Notes: a model not told the origin generated them from the letters alone. DNA of 64,000 bases from Phormidesmis priestleyi BC1401 (GCF_001650195.1 NZ_LXYR01000005.1:78488-142487); one strand, 5' to 3'; shown: positions 36,280 through 46,216, counted from the stretch's first letter. Translations and numbers: made by a program.

Positions 36280-37218
36280 CTAGTCACTCTGCTTTTTCGC
36301 GTCTTTCGCCTTGGGGTTGGGATGCAGACTATTTTCAGCATCGCTCGTCTTTCTCTGCCGAGATAAACGCGGAAATAAAGACAACATTCTGGCAGAAATC
36401 TGACGCACCAAACTTCGCAAATTTGGGGCAACGGCTTCACGATCGCCCGATTCAGAAAATCGTGCTTCTAGAAGTTCTTTTAGCTTAATGCTGGTTAGGG
36501 GACGATTGAGAGTGCCCCGTTCGGCGAGAGAAATCGAGCCTGTCTCCTCAGAAACGACGACGCAGATGCAGTTTTCAACCCGTTCGGTGATGCCCATTGC
36601 CGCCCGATGTCGGGTTCCTAGCTGCCGAGAGGCGGTTCGTTCTGAGAGCGGTAAGATTACCCCTGCCGCGATAATTCGAGAGCCTCGGATCAAAACTGCC
36701 CCATCGTGCAGCAGAGTTGTCGTCTGAAAGATAGTCTGAAGCAGTTCTTTAGATACTTCAGCGTTGAGTCTGATTCCGGGAACCGAGAAATCTCGTTCGT
36801 CGATCGGAGTCGAGGTTTCCAAAATCAACAGCGCTCCGATGCGGTTTTGAGATAGTTCCTTTACGGCATCAACAATTTCGTCGATCACACTGTCCGATCG
36901 AGGTAAATTTCTCCGCGACGGCTGAAATAGCTGGAAGATTTCGCCTCGCCCTAGCTGCTCTAAAAAGCGACGAAATTCTGATTGAAGAATAAACGCCATC
37001 GCCACCGCCGCGCCGATGACTAGATTATTTAGAACAAAGCTCAAAAGTCTGAGTTCTAATCTCTGGCTCACGGCTGCCGCTAACATGAGCACAATAAACC
37101 CTCTGACCATCCAGAGCGTGCGACGCTCACCGATGATGACCAACATCACATAGGTCAGCGCCAGCACTAACCCAACATCAATCAGGAACCTGAGATTATC
37201 GAGTATAAAAATCAACAA
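36280..37218 (-). CDS. cdaA: Membrane diadenylate cyclase CdaA
   Basis: c-di-AMP synthase of 312 aa. Two to three transmembrane helices fill residues 1-75 (FLIDVGLVLALTYVMLVII and the following segments). The DAC domain has both nucleotide-binding motifs, LHDGAVLIRG (DGA) and GTRHRAAMG (RHR). A charged, lysine-rich 50-residue C-terminal tail is additional to the core. c-di-AMP controls potassium and osmotic balance in other bacteria, which is notable given the kdp operon in the same window. It lies between lysA and uppS on the same strand. Confidence 0.93.
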   Translation of the reverse strand: MLIFILDNLRFLIDVGLVLALTYVMLVIIGERRTLWMVRGFIVLMLAAAVSQRLELRLLSFVLNNLVIGAAVAMAFILQSEFRRFLEQLGRGEIFQLFQPSRRNLPRSDSVIDEIVDAVKELSQNRIGALLILETSTPIDERDFSVPGIRLNAEVSKELLQTIFQTTTLLHDGAVLIRGSRIIAAGVILPLSERTASRQLGTRHRAAMGITERVENCICVVVSEETGSISLAERGTLNRPLTSIKLKELLEARFSESGDREAVAPNLRSLVRQISARMLSLFPRLSRQRKTSDAENSLHPNPKAKDAKKQSD

Positions 37219-37352
37219 GGACTGTATCCAGTCGGGGTTTGTTAATCAAGGTCAAGGGCTAAAGGTTCAGAGTGAAAGCGACACAGGAGTGGTTGAAATG
37301 GGTTGATTCAACGGTTAAACTCCTTCACCTTTCACCCGTCACCCTTGCCGTT

Positions 37353-38753
37353 TCACCCTGCTTTCAATCTTTCTGGGAGACGATCTTGTCGGATCAGATC
37401 TTCGTAAGTTTCGCGCTGCAAGACGATGTTTGCCTCTCCTGCATTCACCAAAACGGCAGCCGGACGCGGCAAACGGTTGTAGTTGGAAGACATACTGTAA
37501 TTGTAGGCTCCGGTTGCCATGACGACGAGAATGTCACCCGATCGCGTCTCTGGTAGGTGTGCCTCTTTAATCAAGATATCGCCTGATTCACAGTGTTTTC
37601 CAGCGATCGTGACTTGTGTGGTGATCGGGGCAGACATCCGATTTGCCACGACTGCCCGATAAAGCGACTGATAGGTGATTGGGCGCGGATTATCGGACAT
37701 CCCGCCATCGACACTTAGATAAGTGCGAATTCCAGGAACGGTTTTTTCTCCGCCGATCGTGTAAGCCGTGACGCAAGCAGAGCCGATCAGAGATCGTCCC
37801 GGTTCTGACAACAGTTTCGGCATGGGAATATTTTGACTCTGACAGGCGGCAGCGACAGACTCACACACGACTTTTACCCAATCATCGATGCTGGGAGGAT
37901 CGTCTGATTCGGTATAGCGAATGCCCAAACCGCCACCGATGTTGAGTTCCTGAATCGCCAACCCGTGTTGAGCCGCTTTGCCCAACCACTGCACCATCAC
38001 CGTTCCTAAGTCTTGGTGCGGCTGCAGTTCAAAAATTTGAGACCCAATGTGAGCATGTAACCCCACAAACGCCAGCGATGACTGTTGGCTGATGAATTTG
38101 AATAGTTCGTCAACCTGATTGGGATCAAAGCCAAATTTGCTGTCCAGATGCCCAGTCCGGATGTATTCGTGGGTGTGGCACTCAATTCCTGGGGTGAGAC
38201 GCAGCATGACTCGAATGGGAGTTTGACGATCGACCGTCAAGGTCGCCAAAGTCTTCAGTTCTAACCAGTTGTCAACGACGATCGTGCAGCCGGACTCGAT
38301 CGCCAATCTCAACTCATCTAGAGACTTATTATTGCCGTGCAGATAAAGCTTGCTGGGGTCAAGCCCTGCTTTCAGTGCCGTGTAGAGTTCGCCGCCCGAA
38401 ACGATATCGATTCCTAAGTCTTCACTGCCGACGATCGCGCAGACTGCCAGACAGTTCCAGGCTTTCGAGGCATATAGGACTTGCGATTCGCCGGGATAGT
38501 AGTGCTTAAACGCGTCACGATACTGACGGCAAGCGGTTCTCAAAGTCTCTTCGTCCAAAATATAGAGAGGAGAGCCAAATTTTTGCACCAGATCAGAGAC
38601 ATCGCAGCCTCCAATCTCTAAGCGATCGTCGCGGTTGACTTGGGCAGTCAGAGGCAACAGGAATTGATTGGGCGATCGCTCCCCAGAAGCCGTTGAGTTA
38701 GGCAAATACTGCCGACCGGAGTTTTGAACCTCCACAGGTTGAGTCAATGTCAT
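37353..38753 (-). CDS. lysA: Diaminopimelate decarboxylase
   Basis: PLP enzyme of 466 aa that makes lysine from meso-diaminopimelate. The alanine-racemase-type barrel carries the PLP lysine in VLYASKAWNC; also seen are HGNNKSLDELR, ELNIGGGLGIRY and EPGRSLIG. The C-terminal domain has GKHCESGDIL and GAYNYSMSSNYN. An N-terminal stretch of about 45 residues is outside the usual domain. It lies upstream of cdaA and uppS, all leftward. The rimI gene is divergent. Confidence 0.95.
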   Translation of the reverse strand: MTLTQPVEVQNSGRQYLPNSTASGERSPNQFLLPLTAQVNRDDRLEIGGCDVSDLVQKFGSPLYILDEETLRTACRQYRDAFKHYYPGESQVLYASKAWNCLAVCAIVGSEDLGIDIVSGGELYTALKAGLDPSKLYLHGNNKSLDELRLAIESGCTIVVDNWLELKTLATLTVDRQTPIRVMLRLTPGIECHTHEYIRTGHLDSKFGFDPNQVDELFKFISQQSSLAFVGLHAHIGSQIFELQPHQDLGTVMVQWLGKAAQHGLAIQELNIGGGLGIRYTESDDPPSIDDWVKVVCESVAAACQSQNIPMPKLLSEPGRSLIGSACVTAYTIGGEKTVPGIRTYLSVDGGMSDNPRPITYQSLYRAVVANRMSAPITTQVTIAGKHCESGDILIKEAHLPETRSGDILVVMATGAYNYSMSSNYNRLPRPAAVLVNAGEANIVLQRETYEDLIRQDRLPERLKAG

Positions 38754-38855
38754 GTCTTTATTGTCGTCCTCGCTAGCGGCAGGCTCAAGCCATTTTTGCT
38801 ATTACCAGTGTACAATTGGAGACTGTGCATTCTGACTCGAATTCGAGAAGCTTGT

Positions 38856-39446
38856 GTGACTTCCCTCCTAAAACTTGAGCGCTTAACGTCAGAGTTTCTT
38901 CCAGCCGTTTTAGACCTCGACCAGCGGTGTTTTGGCGGACTGTGGACTCTAGAAGGGTATCAGAGAGAACTGGACAGCCCAAACAGTGATTTGGTGATAT
39001 TGGTCGATGACAGTGCTTCGACCCCTGTAGTCGGGCTGGGCTGCGTCTGGGCAATCTTAGACGAGGCTCACATCACGATCGTTGCCGTTCACCCCAACCA
39101 TCAGCGCCAAGGGTTTGGACAGGCTATTCTTCTGTCTCTGCTACAATTGGCTCATCAGCGAGAGCTAGAAAGAGCTACCCTAGAAGTCAGAATTTCTAAT
39201 CAATCCGCGATTAATCTATATCAAAAGTTTGATTTTCGCGAAGCAGGGCGACGAAAGCGCTACTACCCTGACACCGGAGAGGATGCGAGCATTCTCTGGC
39301 GTGGCGGACTGCAACACCCCAATTTTCCTGACCTTTTGACCCATTGGCAGACCCAAATCTGCGATCGCCTTGCTCAAAACCAGTGGGATTTAATGGTAGC
39401 CCCTAATACGTTTAAGACAGAAAAATTTCTGTTGACAGACGCTTGA
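38856..39446 (+). CDS. rimI: Ribosomal protein S18-alanine N-acetyltransferase
   Basis: GNAT acetyltransferase. The GTG at 38856 (VTSLLKLERLTSEF, 197 aa) is preferred; an ORF extension begins with TTG at 38724, inside the divergent lysA, and is not protein-like. The acetyl-CoA loop is HPNHQRQGFGQAIL, followed by EVRISNQSAINLYQKFDF, a RimI hallmark. It is expected to acetylate the N terminus of ribosomal protein S18. A 35-residue C-terminal tail extends past the domain. Confidence 0.85.
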   Translation: MTSLLKLERLTSEFLPAVLDLDQRCFGGLWTLEGYQRELDSPNSDLVILVDDSASTPVVGLGCVWAILDEAHITIVAVHPNHQRQGFGQAILLSLLQLAHQRELERATLEVRISNQSAINLYQKFDFREAGRRKRYYPDTGEDASILWRGGLQHPNFPDLLTHWQTQICDRLAQNQWDLMVAPNTFKTEKFLLTDA

Positions 39447-39616
39447 GGGTTTGGTGACAATCTGCCTCTGGTTAGAGATATTGGGTATCTGGCGATCGCG
39501 AACGATCGAGTTCGGTAATCGCGACTCATTCCTACTGCGTAGACCCAGTATCGAGACAATTCCGCTATGTTAGAATCATCGGTACCGGCAACGCAGCAGG
39601 TGAGTGGAAATACGCC

Positions 39617-42091
39617 ATGTTTGAACGCTTCACAGAAAAAGCCATTAAGGTGATCATGCTAGCCCAAGAGGAAGCTCGCCGCTTGGGTCACAACTTCGTA
39701 GGTACAGAGCAGATCCTCTTGGGTCTGATTGGAGAAGGGACCGGCGTCGCCGCCAAAGTACTGAAGTCTATGGGTGTCAACCTCAAAGACGCTCGGATCG
39801 AAGTCGAGAAAATCATCGGTCGAGGTTCTGGCTTTGTTGCCGTGGAAATTCCCTTTACCCCACGGGCGAAGCGAGTTCTAGAACTGTCTCTTGAAGAAGC
39901 CCGCCAGTTAGGTCACAACTACATTGGCACTGAGCACCTGCTCTTGGGTCTGATTCGAGAAGGGGAAGGAGTCGCTGCCAGAGTACTTGAAAATCTGGGA
40001 GTTGATCTCTCCAAGGTTCGCACTCAAGTGATTCGGATGCTGGGCGAAACTGCTGAGGTTTCTCCGGGCGGCAGTCAGGGGCGAACTAAGACCCCGACGC
40101 TTGACGAGTTTGGTGCAAACCTGACTCAGATGGCAGCCGATGGAAAGCTTGACCCCGTGGTCGGTCGTCAAAAAGAAATCGAACGCGTGATCCAGATTCT
40201 GGGTCGCCGCACCAAGAACAACCCTGTTCTAATCGGTGAACCAGGCGTAGGTAAAACCGCGATCGCTGAAGGTCTCGCCCAACGAATTGCCAACGACGAC
40301 ATTCCAGACATTCTGGAAGACAAGCGCGTCGTCACGTTAGATATTGGTCTCCTGGTTGCAGGCACCAAATATCGAGGCGAATTTGAAGAGCGGCTCAAGA
40401 AAATCATGGATGAAATCCGGTCTGCCGGAAACGTCATCTTGGTGATCGATGAGGTGCACACCCTAATTGGGGCAGGTGCGGCTGAAGGCGCGATCGACGC
40501 TGCCAACATCCTCAAGCCAGCTTTGGCGCGGGGTGAGTTGCAGTGCATCGGAGCCACCACGCTGGATGAATATCGTAAGCACATTGAGCGAGACGCTGCC
40601 CTAGAGCGCCGCTTCCAGCCCGTCATGGTGGGTGAACCATCCGTTGACGAGACGATCGAGATTCTGCGAGGTCTGCGCGAACGCTACGAGCAGCACCACA
40701 AACTGAAGATCTCGGATGCTGCCCTTGAAGCGGCTGCCAAGCTCTCCGATCGCTATATCTCCGATCGTTTCTTGCCTGACAAAGCGATCGACTTAGTGGA
40801 CGAAGCAGGTTCCCGCGTCCGGTTACTTAACTCTCAGCTACCTCCTGCTGCCAAGGAACTGGATCGGGAATTGCGCCAAGTCCTCAAAGACAAAGACGAT
40901 GCGGTGCGGTCACAAAACTTTGACCGTGCAGGCGAACTGCGCGATCGCGAGATGGAAATCAAAACTGAAATCCGCTCAATCGCTCAAACCAAAAAAACAA
41001 CCTCTGACGCAGGTGAAGAGGTGTCTCCGATCGTAGACGAGGAAGATATCGCTCATATTGTGGCTTCTTGGACGGGTGTTCCGGTGAGTAAACTCACCGA
41101 ATCTGAGTCTGAGAAACTGCTGCACATGGAAGACACGCTGCATACGCGGCTGATCGGTCAAGACGAAGCCGTGAGAGCGGTATCCCGTGCGATTCGTCGG
41201 GCGCGAGTGGGCTTGAAAAACCCCAACCGTCCGATCGCCAGCTTTATCTTCTCCGGTCCAACTGGGGTAGGTAAGACTGAGTTAACGAAAGCACTGGCTG
41301 CTTACTTCTTCGGCTCCGAAGATTCCATGGTTCGACTCGATATGTCTGAGTTTATGGAGCGGCACACCGTTTCTAAGCTGATCGGGTCGCCTCCTGGCTA
41401 TGTGGGCTATAACGAAGGCGGTCAATTGACTGAAGCCGTTCGTCGTAAGCCTTACACAGTCGTGCTGTTTGACGAAATTGAGAAAGCGCACCCAGACGTG
41501 TTTAACATGCTGCTGCAAATCTTGGAAGATGGTCGCCTGACCGATGCCAAGGGTCGCACAGTTGACTTCAAAAACACGCTGCTAATCATGACCTCGAACA
41601 TCGGTTCAAAGGTGATTGAGAAGGGTGGCGGCGGTTTGGGCTTCGAGTTCTCCAACGAAGACGTGGCAGAGTCGCAGTACAACCGCATCCGTTCATTGGT
41701 GAACGAAGAGTTGAAAAACTACTTCCGTCCTGAGTTCCTCAACCGTCTAGACGAGATTATCGTCTTCCGTCAGTTGGTCAAGGAAGAAGTCAAGCAGATT
41801 GCTGATATCATGCTCAACGATATCTTCAAGCGGTTGACCGAGCAGGGAATCACGCTGGAAGTCACTGAGCGGTTTAAGGATCGTTTGGTCGATGAAGGCT
41901 TTAACCCCAGCTACGGAGCGCGTCCCCTACGTCGAGCGATTATGCGCTTGCTAGAAGACTCTCTGGCTGAGGAGATCCTCTCTGCCCGCGTTAAAGATGG
42001 CGATGTCGCGATCATGGATGTGGACGAGAGTGGTCAGGTGAAAGTGCTGAAAGGGGAGAAGCAAGAATTGCTTCCCCAAGCGGTTGAGTAA
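39617..42091 (+). CDS. clpC: Clp protease ATP-binding subunit ClpC
   Basis: HSP100 unfoldase of 824 aa that feeds substrates to ClpP/ClpR. Order: two N-terminal Clp repeats ([20 protein letters not shown], then [20 protein letters not shown]), AAA-1 with [13 protein letters not shown], a middle UVR-type coiled segment (about 425-450), AAA-2 with [14 protein letters not shown], and the ClpP-loop and C-terminal D2 region. Near-perfect conservation is evident. A strong terminator follows at 42122. Promoter-like TTAGAATCAT lies about 40 bp upstream. Confidence 0.97.
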   Translation: MFERFTEKAIKVIMLAQEEARRLGHNFVGTEQILLGLIGEGTGVAAKVLKSMGVNLKDARIEVEKIIGRGSGFVAVEIPFTPRAKRVLELSLEEARQLGHNYIGTEHLLLGLIREGEGVAARVLENLGVDLSKVRTQVIRMLGETAEVSPGGSQGRTKTPTLDEFGANLTQMAADGKLDPVVGRQKEIERVIQILGRRTKNNPVLIGEPGVGKTAIAEGLAQRIANDDIPDILEDKRVVTLDIGLLVAGTKYRGEFEERLKKIMDEIRSAGNVILVIDEVHTLIGAGAAEGAIDAANILKPALARGELQCIGATTLDEYRKHIERDAALERRFQPVMVGEPSVDETIEILRGLRERYEQHHKLKISDAALEAAAKLSDRYISDRFLPDKAIDLVDEAGSRVRLLNSQLPPAAKELDRELRQVLKDKDDAVRSQNFDRAGELRDREMEIKTEIRSIAQTKKTTSDAGEEVSPIVDEEDIAHIVASWTGVPVSKLTESESEKLLHMEDTLHTRLIGQDEAVRAVSRAIRRARVGLKNPNRPIASFIFSGPTGVGKTELTKALAAYFFGSEDSMVRLDMSEFMERHTVSKLIGSPPGYVGYNEGGQLTEAVRRKPYTVVLFDEIEKAHPDVFNMLLQILEDGRLTDAKGRTVDFKNTLLIMTSNIGSKVIEKGGGGLGFEFSNEDVAESQYNRIRSLVNEELKNYFRPEFLNRLDEIIVFRQLVKEEVKQIADIMLNDIFKRLTEQGITLEVTERFKDRLVDEGFNPSYGARPLRRAIMRLLEDSLAEEILSARVKDGDVAIMDVDESGQVKVLKGEKQELLPQAVE

Positions 42092-42121
42092 GCCTTAATC
42101 AGTCAAACTCATTTGAATTTT

Positions 42122-42157
42122 AAGTGGTAGAAGCCTCAGAACTTCTACCACTTTTTT
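42122..42157 (+). terminator. Intrinsic terminator after clpC
   Basis: A perfect 12-bp stem, AAGTGGTAGAAG and CTTCTACCACTT, with an 8-nt loop, immediately followed by a run of Ts to 42157. It starts 31 bp after the clpC stop. Confidence 0.92.
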
Positions 42158-42317
42158 GTAGCACCTAGCACTCAAGCCGCGTCTGTGAAAAAGTTTCCTG
42201 TTCTAAAACATTAGTAAGAATTGATAAAACTGCTCTAAACGGCGAAATGTAGCGTGGTGCGATGATAATGCGACCTACTATTATTTGATTACGTTTGCTT
42301 GAGGAGTCGTTATTGAC

Positions 42318-42734
42318 ATGGCAAGAAATGGATTTTTAGCAGATTTTCAGAAGTTTTTGATGCGAGGAAACGTTATTGATTTAGCGGTTGCTGTCATCAT
42401 TGGTGAAGCATTTAACAAAATCGTGACCTCTTTGGTTCAAGACATCATCACGCCAGTGATTCTCAATCCTGCCTTACAAGCCGCTAAGGTGGATGACCTA
42501 CAGAACTTGTCAGCGAACGGCATTAAATACGGAGTGTTTCTCGCAGCGGTCATTAATTTTGTAGTAATTGCCTTTGCGATTTTTGTGATGATTCGAGCGT
42601 TTGAGAAAGCGAAGAAGCGGTTTTCGCTTCAAGAAGCGATCGACGAAGCAGCCACTACCGACCCTGTTGTGTCGTCTCAAGAACGTTTGACAGGCGCGAT
42701 CGAGCGACTCACTTCCTCAATGGAAAGTCGATAA
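42318..42734 (+). CDS. mscL: Large-conductance mechanosensitive channel
   Basis: Osmotic safety valve of 138 aa. The N-terminal helix and TM1 (NVIDLAVAVIIGEAFNKIV) and TM2 (FLAAVINFVVIAFAIFVMI) are typical, with the conserved FLMRGNVIDLAV gate region. A helical C-terminal bundle follows. It functions as a pentamer in the inner membrane and acts with potassium control in osmoregulation. DUF790 converges on it from the right. Confidence 0.95.
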   Translation: MARNGFLADFQKFLMRGNVIDLAVAVIIGEAFNKIVTSLVQDIITPVILNPALQAAKVDDLQNLSANGIKYGVFLAAVINFVVIAFAIFVMIRAFEKAKKRFSLQEAIDEAATTDPVVSSQERLTGAIERLTSSMESR

Positions 42735-42793
42735 GAAATGGAGCGATCGTCTGACTTTCTGCTAGAGGGAGTTATGCGCTCGTCCTTGTATTG

Positions 42794-44008
42794 CTAGTCC
42801 AAAACTTCTAAAACGGCTTTGGGTAATAGCTGATCTTTAAACCAAACAATTCGAGCAGATGTGTCGTTGAAATTGACTCCTGCTTTTTCTAGGTTAAGTC
42901 GTTCTGAAATCGCCAAAATCAAATCGTCGCGTCCGGCTTGTTGCACCTGAGAGAACTTTTTCTTCAGATATTCGGGTCGCCAATAGCCGACGATTTCTAA
43001 TAAAAAGGTGCGTCCATCGGGGTGAACGAGCCGAAAGTCAGGAATCATCACGCTGCCAGGAATTGGAATTAAGTCTACTTCTCGCTCTAACTGCCACTCG
43101 GTTTTGGCTTTTTGCCACCGCTCGACAAATCCCGCTTCTAGCATACTGTCGTAGGTTTTGCCGGGGGGATAGTGGCTGACCAATCCGCAGTCTGATTCGA
43201 GGGCAAAGCGTCCGGTGCGGGTTTTGCCAGAATAAGTGTCGTTGACCTGCAATTCAGCGGCTAGACTCCATTTAGAAACGTGGAGGAGCGCAGGAAGCAG
43301 TTTGGCGATCGCCAATCCATACCGGGTTGAAGGCTTAAATAAACTGGTCGGTCCATCAACGGTGAGCGTAAACCCGTGGTCAGCGTCGCCCTCGATATAA
43401 GTCATTAACTGAAACAGTTTGACATAGCGAAACAGCAGTTTATATTGACCCGGATCGTTGCGATGAGCATTCAAAATCAAGTGACTGGCACGATAGAACA
43501 CCCCTTGCACCTGAGAGAGATTGTAGCGATGCAGTAACGCCTCTGAAGTCGGAACTTCAAACTCAGTCAGAATTTGATTATCAGGAAGATCGGCGTAAAG
43601 CCCCGATCGGATCTGCTCGGTCAACACTTCATGCCCCAACTCTTGAGTCAGGGAATCTGCGAGACGATCGAGCGTGACTTGCGTCGCTTGAGCACTAGGC
43701 GCAGCTTGAGACGACAGCGCAAAAATTCTCTCTCTCAGCATCGGCGGCTCTAACGGACTAATCGTTTCAAAGGTGCTAAACGCGCTGTTGAGTAAATGGG
43801 CAAGTCCGCGTTTGATGCGATAGTCGGTTTCTTCGCCTTCAAGTTCTAACAGTTGGCGATTGAGTTCGCCTTTGGTGATGCCTTTGGCTTCTTGAAACAG
43901 GGTGATTAAATCTTGCGCGATCGCCAGATTGGATTGATCAAGCTTTAACCGTTTGGGAACCAGTTCTTCACCGCTAAATCGGTGCATCAATAAATCAGAT
44001 GGCAGCAT
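42794..44008 (-). CDS. DUF790 protein, Bax1-like nuclease
   Basis: Protein of 404 aa of the DUF790 family, whose archaeal member Bax1 is a nuclease partner of XPB helicase. Order: N-terminal helical region (MLPSDLLMHRFSGEEL to about 120), a middle helical segment (RYVKLFQLMTYIEGDADHGF), then a RecB-like nuclease fold with Asp in MIPDFRLVHPDG and Glu in TFLLEIVGYWRPEYLKKK (ExK-like). An XPB-like helicase lies 2.2 kb away on the same strand. It overlaps the preceding Uma2 gene by 1 nt. Confidence 0.82.
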   Translation of the reverse strand: MLPSDLLMHRFSGEELVPKRLKLDQSNLAIAQDLITLFQEAKGITKGELNRQLLELEGEETDYRIKRGLAHLLNSAFSTFETISPLEPPMLRERIFALSSQAAPSAQATQVTLDRLADSLTQELGHEVLTEQIRSGLYADLPDNQILTEFEVPTSEALLHRYNLSQVQGVFYRASHLILNAHRNDPGQYKLLFRYVKLFQLMTYIEGDADHGFTLTVDGPTSLFKPSTRYGLAIAKLLPALLHVSKWSLAAELQVNDTYSGKTRTGRFALESDCGLVSHYPPGKTYDSMLEAGFVERWQKAKTEWQLEREVDLIPIPGSVMIPDFRLVHPDGRTFLLEIVGYWRPEYLKKKFSQVQQAGRDDLILAISERLNLEKAGVNFNDTSARIVWFKDQLLPKAVLEVLD

Positions 44009-44568
44009 TAGTCCCAGATCTCACGTAAATCAAGAATGAATTCGGGCAGGATGAATTCTCCTGAGAGGGTGTCGGGGCGATCGAGAATCTCGATCAGTTG
44101 ATTTGGACGGTAGATTTCAACCTGTTGATCTTGAGGATTAATCAACCAGCCTAGAGATGCCCCATTTTCTAGATACTCTCGCATTTTTGTTCGCAAATCT
44201 TCCAGGTCGTCACTAGGAGAGCGCAACTCGATCACAAAATCAGGACAGAGAGGAATAAATTTCTTTTTCTGCTCAGGGGTTAACCCGTCCCATCGCTCTT
44301 GCCGAATCCAGGCGACATCGGGCGATCGAGTTGCCCCATTCGGCAGTTTAAACCCGGTTGAAGAATCAAAACTTTTACCAAGTCTCTTTTGCTGATTCCA
44401 AAACCAGACTTGTCCAGTTAATCCAGAATTCCAGTTTCCTGTTTCGCCTCCGGTAGGTGACATGATAATCAGTTCTCCAGTGGAAGTTCGTTCAAATTTG
44501 GAGTCTCGATTTGTGAGACAAATCTGCTCAAACTGCTCATCTGTCACTTTTCTATTAGTTAGCTGCAT
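44008..44568 (-). CDS. Uma2 family putative endonuclease
   Basis: DUF820 protein of 186 aa. Features: FERTSTGELIIMSPTGGETG, the SPDVAWIRQERW block with Asp, and CPDFVIELRSPSDDLEDLRTK carrying the Glu and Lys of the nuclease-like core. The C terminus (RPNQLIEILDRPDTLSG) is typical of the family. It is immediately upstream of DUF790 in the operon; its stop overlaps the DUF790 start. Confidence 0.85.
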   Translation of the reverse strand: MQLTNRKVTDEQFEQICLTNRDSKFERTSTGELIIMSPTGGETGNWNSGLTGQVWFWNQQKRLGKSFDSSTGFKLPNGATRSPDVAWIRQERWDGLTPEQKKKFIPLCPDFVIELRSPSDDLEDLRTKMREYLENGASLGWLINPQDQQVEIYRPNQLIEILDRPDTLSGEFILPEFILDLREIWD

Positions 44569-44699
44569 GACGACCTCTCAATTGCTGTGAAAGCAGACGG
44601 GTTGCTCGTCGCATTCTTGTAGTTTAGCGAGTCTGTGTTACTTCTTGGCTTTTGCCGCGTCATAATAAAAGGCAGCTTTACGATCGACACTGGGTAGAT

Positions 44700-45587
44700 A
44701 TGTTGAAATCATGGTGGCAATGGACACTCGCGATCGCGCTCTTAGCGTTGATTGTAGCTGGGAGTGTTTGGCTGTTTCGACCGAGAGAAGCGTCAGTTCC
44801 GACCACTCCATTGTTGGTTGGCGATCGACGGGTTGACCACTTAAAGATGGGAAATCCTAGCAATGCAGGAGTTGACCCCAACAATTATCTGTTGTCAAGC
44901 TCAGAGAGTGTCGATCAACCTCGACCCTATGTGACTTCTTATAATCGGAGTAAAAACACTCCAAATTGGTCAAGCTGGCAGTTAAATAAATCGTGGCTCG
45001 GCAATTCTCCGCGTCGCAATGATTTTCGTCCTGATCCGACGTTGCCAAAAGGTTGGTATCAAGTCAGATCAAGTGACTATAACAATAGTGGATTCGATCG
45101 CGGACATCTAACCCCGGCTGCAGATCGGGACAACACTCCCAAAAACATTTCTGCCACGTTCTTAATGACCAATATTGTGCCGCAAGCGCCTGACAATAAT
45201 CAGGGACCCTGGGCGCAGTTAGAAAACTATAGTCGTGGTTTAGCAGAGCAAGGAAAAGAACTCTACATCATTGCGGGTGGCTATGGAAACACTCGATCGA
45301 TTGGGAAAGGCAATGTCAAAATTACGGTGCCCGATCGTGTGTGGAAAGTGATTGTCGTCATGGACAAACCCGGACTCACTGCCAATGATGTGAATGCGAA
45401 TACACGCGTGATTGCGATTGATATGCCCAATCAACAGGGCATCAAAGAGACGGACTGGCGCAAATATCGAGTCAGCGTTGATTTAATCGAAGAGAGAACG
45501 GGCTATAACTTTTTGACCAACGTGCCCGATGTGACGCAGGTGCGACTTGAGGAAAAGGTCGATAAAGTCATTGAGCGGGTTAAGTAA
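44700..45587 (+). CDS. nucA: DNA/RNA non-specific endonuclease, NucA-like
   Basis: Beta-beta-alpha metal nuclease of 295 aa, starting at ATG 44700; the upstream TTG extension is unlikely. A signal or anchor (LAIALLALIVAGSVWLF) sends it out of the cytoplasm. The active site is GFDRGHLTPAADRD with the general-base His, plus the Asn and Glu region NIVPQAPDNNQGPWAQLE. It resembles Nostoc NucA, which degrades single- and double-stranded DNA and RNA. The convergent gene encodes its inhibitor NuiA, with a 206-bp element between them. Confidence 0.9.
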   Translation: MLKSWWQWTLAIALLALIVAGSVWLFRPREASVPTTPLLVGDRRVDHLKMGNPSNAGVDPNNYLLSSSESVDQPRPYVTSYNRSKNTPNWSSWQLNKSWLGNSPRRNDFRPDPTLPKGWYQVRSSDYNNSGFDRGHLTPAADRDNTPKNISATFLMTNIVPQAPDNNQGPWAQLENYSRGLAEQGKELYIIAGGYGNTRSIGKGNVKITVPDRVWKVIVVMDKPGLTANDVNANTRVIAIDMPNQQGIKETDWRKYRVSVDLIEERTGYNFLTNVPDVTQVRLEEKVDKVIERVK

Positions 45588-45590
45588 TGG

Positions 45591-45812
45591 GTTAAGTCAG
45601 ATCTTGCACCAGTCTATTCGCTGCGGCTCTGTCCCGCCCGTGAATGGAATTCCGGGCTAGCCTTGCGAAGTCCGTTGAAACGGACTGAACCTCAAACCCT
45701 CTCTCAGTCCCTTGAGTGGACTTCTCACCGTTAGACCGTGATGTTCAATCACGGGCGGGTGAATGCCAGAAACGAGAGAGGTTTAGTTTAGGTGCAAGAT
45801 CTCAGTTAAGTC
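45591..45812. mobile_element. MITE-like element B between nucA and nuiA, with 8-bp target duplication
   Basis: The element (45599-45804) begins AGATCTTGCACC and ends with the complementary GGTGCAAGATCT plus CA. Direct repeats GTTAAGTC flank it at 45591-45598 and 45805-45812; the right one contains the nuiA stop (TTA at 45806-45808). Inside, 45633-45759 is a palindrome beginning CCCGCCCGTGAATG and ending in the near complement. It holds two inverted copies of the double-hairpin unit seen at 12886. No coding capacity. Confidence 0.82.
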
Positions 45813-46216
45813 TCGACGGCTTTTGTGGTGATTCCAGCGAGGTGACTATCTGGAGTTTGTCCCACAATGTAAATGTCTAAATTAATCTCGCCGAGTCGGT
45901 AGACTCTGAGGGTATTAAGACGCTGTTTGAGTGTGGCAACGAGCTGCTGATATTGTTTCATTGTGGCAATCTCTTCGTCGCCGTACCAATCTTGAGGCTG
46001 AGTGACGACTTCAAAAAAAGAGTCGAAGTCATCGGTTTTGACGATCGTATTCATTGAGTGATGCGTAAAGTCCAACAGCTTCTCATGAGTCAGGTCAGAC
46101 GCGGTTTGATTCTGCCAGCAAAACACCTCAAATGGATACTCTGACTCACTGATCCACAGCAACTTGTTGCAGGCTTGTTTGAGTTGATCAATCAAATCTA
46201 AGCAATCGTGAGTCAT
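45806..46216 (-). CDS. nuiA: Nuclease A inhibitor NuiA-like protein
   Basis: A 136-residue cytoplasmic inhibitor of NucA. It matches NuiA in length and pattern: LKQACNKLLWISESEYPFEV split across helix and strand, DDFDSFFEVVTQPQDWYG, and the closing LAGITTKAVET. In the published NucA-NuiA complex Glu24 and the C-terminal Thr contact the catalytic magnesium; both are present here (Glu24, terminal Thr). The protein ends at a stop inside the element B target duplication, so the exact C terminus was kept. The XPB-like helicase gene lies 6 bp upstream on the same strand. Confidence 0.9.
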   Translation of the reverse strand: MTHDCLDLIDQLKQACNKLLWISESEYPFEVFCWQNQTASDLTHEKLLDFTHHSMNTIVKTDDFDSFFEVVTQPQDWYGDEEIATMKQYQQLVATLKQRLNTLRVYRLGEINLDIYIVGQTPDSHLAGITTKAVET

